A DNA stretch of 11,845 bases from JBBDRW01 sp040905265. Lineage in GTDB: Bacteria; Bacteroidota; Rhodothermia; Balneolales; Balneolaceae. Positions 6,559-11,845 of the stretch are shown here, in pieces; position 1 is the first letter of the stretch; every line of letters begins with the position of its first letter. Both the position numbers and the translations under genes were made by a program. Location: assembly GCA_040905265.1 (NCBI GenBank), contig JBBDRW010000016.1:1-11845 (forward strand). The letters run 5' to 3'. The notes below the pieces were generated by a model. It did not search any database, was not told the origin of the DNA, and saw only the letters and a list, made by a program, of their open reading frames with translations.

Positions 6559-8049
6559 ATGAAGAGAACTATACAACACTCGCTTTTTGCGCTACTGATT
6601 GTTTTTTCAACAACAGCGTGCGTAATTCAGAAGAATCCTGTTTCAGGTTCAAACCGAGCTTTCGGCTACTCCTGGAACCAGGAGAAAGAGATCGGAAGGG
6701 AGGCGGACAGTGAAATTTCTGCACAGTACGGGCTTTATGAGAATGAAGAGGTGGAAGAGTATGTAATTGCTGTTGGAGAAAAAGTTCTCGCTGAAAGTCA
6801 CATGCGCCGGCCGGATACGGAGAGCCAGTTTCGTGAAACCGAATTCTTTTTCAGAGTTCTTGATTCACCGGTGATCAACGCATTTGCACTACCGGGAGGA
6901 TATGTCTACATGACCAGGGGATTGATGGTGCACCTCAATAACGAAGCGCAGTTTGCTGTCGTGATGGGGCACGAAATCGGACATGTGGCTGCAAGGCATG
7001 CGTCCCAAAGAGCTCTTCGTCAGACGATAGGTCAGCTTGCGGTAGTTGGTGGAGCGGTTCTTGGACAGGAAGTTCTTGGGCTGCCGGGTGGAACGCTTCT
7101 GAATCTCAGCAGCCAGGCAGCACAACTACTCTTTCTGAGTTACAGCCGGGATGCTGAACGTGAGTCGGATGGGTTGGGAGTCGAATATTCGGCAATGAAC
7201 GGATATGTATCAGCCGAGGGCGCTGCCTTTTTTACCAGCCTGAAACGGATTTCCAATCAAAATCAGCAGTCGATCCCGAGTTTCCTCTCTTCCCACCCTG
7301 ATCCGGGCGAACGGGAAGCGACGATTCCGGAGCTGGCGCGTGTCTGGCAGGAGCGGGGGTACGAACAGACGATATTGAATGAAGATCAATACATGTCGGT
7401 CATCAACGGAATGATGTATGGAGAAAATCCGAGAGAAGGGTTTGAGCGGGAGGGAGTTTTCTATCATCCCGACCTGGAGTTTCAGTTCAATATCCCTTCC
7501 GGCTGGAGCCTTGTCAATCAACCCTCACAGGTTGTACTCCTCGGGCCGGGGGAAGAAGCGGTATCGATTATGAGAATTGACAGTGAGTCCTCCTCGCCAC
7601 AGCAATCCGTTCAGAGGGTACTGGACAGTGAAGAGATCGAAGTGAATGAACAGGGGCCTGTAACAGGGTCTTCAGCATCGTATGCAGCGACTGCAACAGC
7701 TTCTCTGGAGGATGGGACGACTGTGAAACTATATATCCGGGCCCTCACATTCGGAGAGCGGGTCTATCTTTTTCTGAGCTATACGGAACAGAGCCGGTTC
7801 GACAATTATATGGAGCCATTTCGTCAAATTCCCTCCTCATTTGAACGGTTGACTGACCCGCAAATACTTGCTACACAACCGGTTCGGATTCGTGTTTTCA
7901 GAGCGCAGAGAAGTGGCCCGTTTTCTACGTTTCTGCCGGAGAACCTCCCTATGGAGATCCAGCCGATCGATATAGCAATACTGAACCAGGTAGAGATTGA
8001 CGAGATGATTCAGGAAGGAGAGTGGATCAAAATGCCTGTCCAGGATTGA
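6559..8049 (+). CDS. M48 family zinc metalloprotease, predicted lipoprotein
   Basis: This is a predicted envelope-anchored metalloprotease of peptidase family M48, whose periplasmic members (such as BepA) handle outer-membrane protein quality control. The start has a lipoprotein signal: MKR, a hydrophobic core (8-16), then STTAC with candidate lipidated Cys21; the lipobox is imperfect (Thr at -3). The protease core spans about 36-265, with INAFALPGGYVYMTRGL (106-122), zinc motif HEIGH (138-142), and ERESDGLG, where Glu200 is the likely third ligand in the family ExxAD pattern. SHPDPGER (245-252) is also typical. The C-terminus departs from BepA, which ends in TPR repeats. Residues about 300-430 look beta-rich (FNIPSGW), and about 440-493 resemble a degraded LysM-like module ending ILNQ...GEWIKMP. 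The 496 residues are near the BepA length. AAGGA (6547-6551) sits 7 bases before the ATG, one of the better ribosome sites here. The gene stands alone between two gaps; the substrate is unknown. Confidence 0.9.
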   Translation: MKRTIQHSLFALLIVFSTTACVIQKNPVSGSNRAFGYSWNQEKEIGREADSEISAQYGLYENEEVEEYVIAVGEKVLAESHMRRPDTESQFRETEFFFRVLDSPVINAFALPGGYVYMTRGLMVHLNNEAQFAVVMGHEIGHVAARHASQRALRQTIGQLAVVGGAVLGQEVLGLPGGTLLNLSSQAAQLLFLSYSRDAERESDGLGVEYSAMNGYVSAEGAAFFTSLKRISNQNQQSIPSFLSSHPDPGEREATIPELARVWQERGYEQTILNEDQYMSVINGMMYGENPREGFEREGVFYHPDLEFQFNIPSGWSLVNQPSQVVLLGPGEEAVSIMRIDSESSSPQQSVQRVLDSEEIEVNEQGPVTGSSASYAATATASLEDGTTVKLYIRALTFGERVYLFLSYTEQSRFDNYMEPFRQIPSSFERLTDPQILATQPVRIRVFRAQRSGPFSTFLPENLPMEIQPIDIAILNQVEIDEMIQEGEWIKMPVQD

Positions 8050-8104
8050 GGCAGATCGCACTGTCTTATTCTGACTCCAGACACCTGACATTCTCTCGCA
8101 GTGC

Positions 8105-8215
8105 GCCCGGAGTGCAGCTCTCAATGGAAAGAATCCAAAGGTCCATAACGGTACAAGTCAGATGAAAGGATTTGAGCCGGTATGGATTTTTTCTCTGGAG
8201 CCCCGCACCCCGGGC
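8105..8215. repeat. Long imperfect inverted repeat between the M48 gene and purB
   Basis: Several nested complementary blocks share one axis. GCCCGG (8105-8110) pairs with CCGGGC (8210-8215); after one mismatch GTGC (8112-8115) pairs with GCAC (8205-8208); GCTC (8117-8120) pairs with GAGC (8198-8201); and GAAAGAATCC (8127-8136) pairs with GGATTTTTTC (8184-8193) with one G-U pair. Together this is about 24 base pairs of stem closing a loop of roughly 47 bases. It could be a structured RNA, the end of the protease transcript, or a decayed dispersed element. No T-run follows and no protein-like reading frame was convincing. Confidence 0.45.
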
Positions 8216-8234
8216 TGCTTCGACAAACTGTCTC

Positions 8235-8257
8235 CTGTATTCTGTTTTCTGTATTCT
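8235..8257. repeat. Short pyrimidine-rich direct repeat upstream of purB
   Basis: CTGTATTCT occurs at 8235-8243 and again at 8249-8257 in a T/C-rich run ending about 30 bases before purB. TATATT (8259-8264) follows at once and could act as a -10 box, but no -35 is clear. It may be simple-sequence remains or part of the purB promoter region; nothing stronger can be said. Confidence 0.25.
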
Positions 8258-8295
8258 TATATTCCACGATCTAAACCCAATGCAATTACACAAAC

Positions 8296-9600
8296 ATGAT
8301 CGAGCGTTATTCCCGTGAAGAGATGAGGGCCATCTGGTCGGACGAAAACCAATTTCAATCCTGGCTGGATGTTGAGCTGGCTGCCTGCTGGGCTTGGAGC
8401 AAACTTGGGAAAATACCTGCTGAGGATGTTGAAATACTTTACAATGATGCGGGTTTTGATATCAACCGGATCAAAGAGATTGAGAAAGAGACTCGTCATG
8501 ATGTAGTTGCATTTACCCGGTCTGTTTCGGAGACACTTGGCAATGAAAAAAAGTGGGTGCATTACGGGCTTACCTCAACCGATGTCGTGGATACAGCGAC
8601 CGGAGTTCGGCTTAAACAGGCCAATGCGATCCTGCGTGCAGGCATAGAGAGAATGAACAGTGTCCTGGCAGAAAAAGCGAACGAGCATAAATATACAGTG
8701 ATGATGGGGCGTACCCACGGTGTTCATGCCGAACCGACTACATTCGGGTTGAAATGTGCACTTTGGTATGCTGAGATGGTCCGTAACCTCGAGAGATTCA
8801 ACCATGCGGCTGATGGGGTTGAGTTCGGCAAGCTTTCCGGTGCGGTGGGTACATTCGCAAATATCCCGCCGGAAGTAGAAGCCTATACATGTGAGCGCCT
8901 GGGGCTTTCTCCTGCGCCAATCTCTACGCAGACTCTTCAGAGAGACCGGCATGCGCATTACATGTCAGTGCTGGCCCTGATCGGATCGACTCTTGAGAAG
9001 ATGGCAGTCGAAGTTCGACATCTTCAGCGGACTGAACTGCGTGAAGCAGAGGAGTTCTTCGGAAAAGGGCAAAAAGGCTCTTCGGCGATGCCGCACAAAC
9101 GAAACCCGGTCAGTTCAGAGAATATTACCGGATGTGCACGCGTATTGCGCGGGTATATGGTCTCTGCCTATGAAAACATCCCTCTCTGGCATGAACGCGA
9201 TATATCACACTCTTCCGTAGAGAGAATTATACTGCCGGATGCGACGATTCTCCTGGATTATATGCTGACTCGGTTTGCAGGTGTCATTGAAAAACTGATG
9301 GTATATCCGGAGAATATGAAGGAGAACATGGAGCGGACCCACGGATTGGTCTTCTCTCAACGGCTGTTACTGATGCTGATCGACAAGGGGCTGTCAAGGG
9401 AGATCGCGTACGATACGGTACAGCCTCTGGCGATGAAGGCGTGGGAAGAGAAACGGTCATTTCGGGCGTTGGCAGAAGTGAACAACACGATCCGGGACAA
9501 TTTGAGTGAAAAAGAGATCGATTCTGCTTTTGACTGGGCTCATCATACACGGAATGTGGATGAAATTTTTCGGCGTATTGGCCTGAATAGCGGCAGTTAA
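8296..9600 (+). CDS. purB: Adenylosuccinate lyase
   Basis: PurB catalyses two fumarate-releasing steps of purine synthesis: SAICAR to AICAR, and adenylosuccinate to AMP. The 434 residues match the short B. subtilis-like form (about 431). Landmarks are RHDVVAFTR (His68), GLTSTDVVDTA (91-101), GRTHGVHAEPTTFG with His141 as the general acid, and the fumarase/aspartase-superfamily signature GSSAMPHKRNP (261-271), whose first Ser (262) is the usual catalytic base. His68, His141 and Ser262 have the same numbers as in B. subtilis PurB, which supports the ATG at 8296. No ribosome site is visible before it. The long M48-purB gap suggests its own promoter. The TAA stop abuts the palindrome that starts at 9601. 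Argininosuccinate lyase and fumarase share the signature, but the RHDVVAFTR and THGVHAEPTTFG segments are PurB-type. Confidence 0.97.
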   Translation: MIERYSREEMRAIWSDENQFQSWLDVELAACWAWSKLGKIPAEDVEILYNDAGFDINRIKEIEKETRHDVVAFTRSVSETLGNEKKWVHYGLTSTDVVDTATGVRLKQANAILRAGIERMNSVLAEKANEHKYTVMMGRTHGVHAEPTTFGLKCALWYAEMVRNLERFNHAADGVEFGKLSGAVGTFANIPPEVEAYTCERLGLSPAPISTQTLQRDRHAHYMSVLALIGSTLEKMAVEVRHLQRTELREAEEFFGKGQKGSSAMPHKRNPVSSENITGCARVLRGYMVSAYENIPLWHERDISHSSVERIILPDATILLDYMLTRFAGVIEKLMVYPENMKENMERTHGLVFSQRLLLMLIDKGLSREIAYDTVQPLAMKAWEEKRSFRALAEVNNTIRDNLSEKEIDSAFDWAHHTRNVDEIFRRIGLNSGS

Positions 9601-9724
9601 ATAGTGTCCTGAGAAAACGTCAATCTCTGCGTTGAGCTCGTTCAAAAAATACTCATGTACGCTTGTACACTGCGTTTTTTTGGCCTTCGCCCGCCTTGAC
9701 CTTGACGTTTTCTCAGGACACTAT
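9601..9724. mobile_element. 124-base near-symmetric palindrome with perfect 23-base terminal inverted repeats (MITE-like)
   Basis: Bases 9601-9623 are the exact reverse complement of 9702-9724 (outer end ATAGTGTCCTGAGAAAACGT). The two arms are both 60 bases and align without gaps around a GCTT loop (9661-9664). Between the perfect ends and the tip the arms diverge, then match again over CAAAAAA (9643-9649) and TGTAC (9656-9660 with 9665-9669). TA lies just inside each outer end (9602-9603 and 9722-9723), which would fit a TA-targeting transposon derivative. No transposase is inside. It begins on the base after the purB stop and has no T-run after it, so a simple terminator is unlikely, although it would fold strongly in RNA. 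The palindrome is certain; mobility is inference. Confidence 0.7.
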
Positions 9725-9742
9725 GAGTTTTCTTGCAGGCAC

Positions 9743-9759
9743 CCTGTGAGCAGGTTTTT
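9743..9759 (+). terminator. Weak candidate intrinsic terminator downstream of purB
   Basis: CCTG (9743-9746), loop TGAG and CAGG (9751-9754) are followed at once by five T bases (9755-9759). The order stem, loop, T-run is right for an intrinsic terminator, but a 4-base-pair stem is short. It lies about 145 bases after the purB stop, beyond the large palindrome, so it would be the first T-tailed hairpin met by a purB transcript. Confidence 0.25.
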
Positions 9760-9797
9760 GTATAAAATTTCTGAATTCAAAAAATATTCTGATAGGG

Positions 9798-9815
9798 GTG
9801 ACAATAGGATGTCAC
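9798..9815. promoter_or_regulatory. GTGACA-N6-TGTCAC inverted repeat, possible operator
   Basis: GTGACA (9798-9803) and TGTCAC (9810-9815) form a perfect 6-base inverted repeat with a 6-base spacer, about 70 bases before the small gene at 9886. The half-sites resemble the ATGACA/TGTCAT pair upstream of ssb at 1358-1373, which has a 4-base spacer. The differing spacers argue against one shared regulator. It could equally be an RNA hairpin. Confidence 0.2.
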
Positions 9816-9885
9816 TACGGGCCGGTATGTTGGTACTGAAGTTTAGAAACAGATACCACAAAAACCGTTAAACTATCAGACTATT

Positions 9886-10197
9886 ATGAAATCAGCAGCC
9901 AGTATAAAGACCAGACAACGAATGGAGCCGGTACTCAGAAAAGTATTGGCTGAAGCAGAGATCGAACATCGGCAACTGCAACGGATGTTTGAACTGATGG
10001 GGTGGGGGGAACTCCCGGATGAGCTGAAAATAGAGATCAAGGATGATGTCAGATTCTATGCAGAGGAATTGCAGGGTTTCTACTCCTCCTGCGACCCTCA
10101 TGTTCAGAGACGGCGTGAAAGTGTCCACTTCTGGGTGCACTCGTACCTGGATGGCCTGTGTACTCTGGATACCGCCATCCGTTCTGTAAAGATGTGA
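9886..10197 (+). CDS. Small uncharacterised protein (103 residues)
   Basis: I do not recognise this protein. It is predicted largely helical and soluble, with no signal peptide or membrane segment. Residues 1-40 are basic and polar with heptad-like leucine spacing (VLRKVLAEAEIEHRQLQRMF), and the middle is acidic around PDELKIEIKDDV (39-50). Two cysteines (69, 92) and two tryptophans (40, 83) do not form a known motif. Support for coding is an uninterrupted frame with ordinary codon use, same-strand placement, and a sensible gap before guaB. There is no ribosome site at the ATG; an in-frame ATG at 9922 (Met13) is a possible alternative start. It stops 74 bases before guaB, so cotranscription is possible, but a candidate promoter lies between them. 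The palindrome upstream may have separated it from purB. Confidence 0.6.
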   Translation: MKSAASIKTRQRMEPVLRKVLAEAEIEHRQLQRMFELMGWGELPDELKIEIKDDVRFYAEELQGFYSSCDPHVQRRRESVHFWVHSYLDGLCTLDTAIRSVKM

Positions 10198-10233
10198 ATG
10201 TATTCTATTCAAGAAGTTCGGATCGTTTTTTCT

Positions 10234-10241
10234 TATCTTTA
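10234..10241 (+). promoter_or_regulatory. Candidate -7 element of a guaB promoter
   Basis: TATCTTTA matches the Bacteroidota TAnnTTTG element at all specified positions but the last. It lies 30 bases before the guaB ATG, giving a leader of about 25 bases. A convincing -33 element at the usual spacing is not visible, so this rests on one box. Confidence 0.35.
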
Positions 10242-10271
10242 CCAAAATGTAAACGAAACCGATGTTGATTG

Positions 10272-11750
10272 ATGTCTGATTCCTCTCCTTTCGACCGAAT
10301 AACGCGACAGGGCCTGACCTACGATGATGTACTTCTGGTCCCTGCCTATTCTCAGATTCTGCCACGTGAAGTGGATACACGTATCGAATTAACCCCTTCG
10401 CTGACGCTGAATATTCCTGTCATGAGCGCCGCAATGGATACGGTATCCGAGTACCGGATGGCCATTGCCCTGGCCAGGGAAGGGGGGATTGCAGTTCTAC
10501 ATAAAAATATGTCCATTGAGGATCAGGCAGAACAGGTTCGACTGGTCAAGCGGAGTGAGAGCGGGATGATTGTCGATCCTGTCACACTTCCCGCAGATGC
10601 AACGGTCCGGGATGCGCGCGCACTGATGAAGAAGCACAAGATCGGCGGGATTCCGATTGTTGAAGCCGGTGAGATCCTGATCGGTATCGTTACCAACCGG
10701 GATCTGCGGTTTGAACACTATGTGGACAAGAAGCTGGGTGATATCATGACCAGTGAAAATCTGATTACGGCCAGGGAGGGGACGAATCTGGAGCAGGCTG
10801 AACAGATTTTGCAAGAGTATAAGGTGGAGAAACTACCCATCGTCGACTCTGCCAACAAACTTGTTGGCTTGATTACATTCAAGGATATTGAGAAAAAGAT
10901 GAATTTCCCCAACGCCTGTAAGGATGATATGGGCAGGTTGCGGGTAGGTGCAGCTGTCGGTGTGACACCCGATACCCTTGACCGGGTTGCAGCGCTGGTC
11001 GATTCGGGGGTAGACATGGTGACGGTAGATACGGCACACGGCCATTCGGCAGGAGTTCTCCGGGTAGTGAAAGAGATTCGAAATGCACACAAATCGCTCA
11101 ACATTGTCGGAGGAAATATTGCAACCAAAGCTGCAGCAGAAGCTCTGGTTGAGGCGGGTGCAGATGTCGTAAAAGTTGGAGTCGGCCCCGGATCTATCTG
11201 TACCACCCGTGTGGTTACCGGAGTTGGTGTTCCGCAGCTGTCGGCAGTCATGGAGGTTGCAGCCTATACACATAAAGCAGGTGTCGGCCTGATTGCAGAC
11301 GGTGGTATCAAACAGACCGGAGATATCCCCAAAGCGATCGCGGGTGGAGCGGATGCAGTGATGATGGGTTCACTGTTTGCCGGTGTGGACGAGAGCCCCG
11401 GAGAGACGATTATCTATGAGTCCAGGAAGTACAAATCCTATCGTGGTATGGGGAGCCTGGGTGCCATGAGCAGAGGGTCCAAGGACCGATATTTCCAGGA
11501 TGTGGAAGATGATATCAATAAACTGGTACCGGAGGGTATAGAGGGCCGTGTACCTTACAAAGGATACCTGAGTGAAGTCGTTCACCAGATGACCGGAGGC
11601 CTTCGGGCAGCGATGGGGTACACCGGGTCTGAATCCATTCGAGATCTTCAATCCTCCGAATTTGTCCAGATATCTGCAGCCAGCTACAGGGAGAGCCATC
11701 CCCATTCTGTACATATTACCAAAGAGGCCCCAAATTATTCTGTCTCCTGA
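10272..11750 (+). CDS. guaB: Inosine-5'-monophosphate dehydrogenase
   Basis: IMPDH oxidises IMP to XMP with NAD, the first committed step of GMP synthesis. The 492 residues from the ATG match the usual bacterial length (about 485-490). The barrel begins with GLTYDDVLLVPAYS (14-27) and NIPVMSAAMDTV (47-58). Two CBS motifs are inserted at about 95-205. The active-site loop is GPGSICTTRVVTG with catalytic Cys310; IADGGIKQTGD (341-351) binds phosphate; the mobile flap has SKDRYFQD with the Arg406-Tyr407 pair. GRVPYKG (425-431) and QMTGGLRAAMGYTG (439-452) complete the signature. A TTG immediately before the ATG (10269) could extend it by one residue, but the ATG is preferred. No clear ribosome site is present. 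GMP reductase is excluded by the CBS insert. No guaA is in view. Confidence 0.97.
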   Translation: MSDSSPFDRITRQGLTYDDVLLVPAYSQILPREVDTRIELTPSLTLNIPVMSAAMDTVSEYRMAIALAREGGIAVLHKNMSIEDQAEQVRLVKRSESGMIVDPVTLPADATVRDARALMKKHKIGGIPIVEAGEILIGIVTNRDLRFEHYVDKKLGDIMTSENLITAREGTNLEQAEQILQEYKVEKLPIVDSANKLVGLITFKDIEKKMNFPNACKDDMGRLRVGAAVGVTPDTLDRVAALVDSGVDMVTVDTAHGHSAGVLRVVKEIRNAHKSLNIVGGNIATKAAAEALVEAGADVVKVGVGPGSICTTRVVTGVGVPQLSAVMEVAAYTHKAGVGLIADGGIKQTGDIPKAIAGGADAVMMGSLFAGVDESPGETIIYESRKYKSYRGMGSLGAMSRGSKDRYFQDVEDDINKLVPEGIEGRVPYKGYLSEVVHQMTGGLRAAMGYTGSESIRDLQSSEFVQISAASYRESHPHSVHITKEAPNYSVS

Positions 11751-11795
11751 CTCTTTCCGTTTTTAATATTGTCTTTCAGCATCTAATTTGGTGGC

Positions 11796-11845
11796 ATGTG
11801 GGAACTTATTAAACAAATATTCTCTCACCGGGAAAAGGAGCTTAC
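11796..11845 (+). CDS. Possible start of another gene (truncated by window edge)
   Basis: From ATG 11796 the frame stays open to the edge and encodes MWELIKQIFSHREKEL plus a partial codon. The start is 45 bases after the guaB stop on the same strand. TAATTTG (11784-11790) just upstream resembles a -7 element but would leave almost no leader. Seventeen codons are too few to assign a family or confirm coding. Confidence 0.35.
   Translation, partial: MWELIKQIFSHREKEL

Noticed and set aside
8066..8293. 75-codon minus-strand frame in the M48-purB gap
   Set aside because: It coincides with the imperfect inverted repeat and the pyrimidine-rich direct repeat; the product has no recognisable motif and looks like translated repeat.
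9457..9645. Minus-strand frame reading out of the palindrome into purB
   Set aside because: It is antisense to the purB C-terminus and begins in repeat sequence; no independent coding signal.
9632..9871. 79-codon + strand frame starting inside the palindrome
   Set aside because: Most of it is palindrome sequence, and the shared end reads DVFSGHY from either strand, as expected from an inverted repeat rather than a gene.
9809..9871. 20-codon frame with a purine-rich AGGGG upstream
   Set aside because: Very short, starts within the GTGACA/TGTCAC inverted repeat, and the product is just a basic peptide; not enough to call a gene.
10718..11251. 177-codon minus-strand frame opposite guaB
   Set aside because: Its Thr/Ser/Pro/Ala-rich product is what the reverse reading of the conserved IMPDH barrel gives; no independent support.
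1..11845. tRNA, rRNA, CRISPR array, phage or toxin-antitoxin genes
   Set aside because: Looked for in all gaps; no cloverleaf, no regularly spaced repeats and no matching protein families were seen.

Overview
The window reads as a continuous stretch of bacterial chromosome, with every convincing gene on the + strand and base composition near 50% GC by eye. The best lineage guess is the Bacteroidota/Balneolota/Rhodothermota (FCB) group. The reasons are an ssb gene followed by a GldE-like CNNM/CBS membrane protein, a perfect TAnnTTTG promoter element in front of that protein (2019-2026), a near match in front of guaB (10234-10241), and weak or absent Shine-Dalgarno sequences on most genes. This assignment is inference; no rRNA or other decisive marker is present.

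Layout. Positions 2-1267 carry two lysine/diaminopimelate genes: the 3' end of dapA and a short, divergent dapD. A 250-base gap rich in small, mutually exclusive hairpins leads to ssb (1518-1964). Positions 2070-6413 are a tight three-gene unit: the GldE-like CNNM/CBS protein, murB (1-base overlap) and a 629-residue DUF2779 protein (11-base overlap with murB). A lipoprotein-type M48 zinc metalloprotease follows (6559-8049), then a gap holding a large imperfect inverted repeat (8105-8215), then purB (8296-9600). A 124-base palindrome with perfect 23-base ends starts on the base after the purB stop (9601-9724). After it come a small unrecognised protein (9886-10197), guaB (10272-11750) and a possible start of another gene at the right edge.

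How the genes fit together. dapA and dapD act in the succinylase branch of meso-diaminopimelate/lysine synthesis, and murB makes UDP-MurNAc, so two loci feed peptidoglycan precursors. The M48 protease probably acts on envelope proteins. purB and guaB are the AMP- and GMP-directed steps around the IMP branch point. ssb serves replication and repair.

The least ordinary items are: (1) the DUF2779 protein, whose RecB/Cas4-like N-terminal domain keeps four candidate Fe-S cysteines but appears to have lost its nuclease residues, while its C-terminal RNase H-like residues are intact; (2) the palindrome at 9601-9724, which looks like a miniature mobile repeat; (3) the second inverted repeat at 8105-8215; (4) the structured dapD-ssb interval; and (5) the unclear start of the GldE-like gene. 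I saw no tRNA, rRNA, CRISPR array, intact insertion sequence or phage gene. No gene-free stretch exceeds 300 bases.
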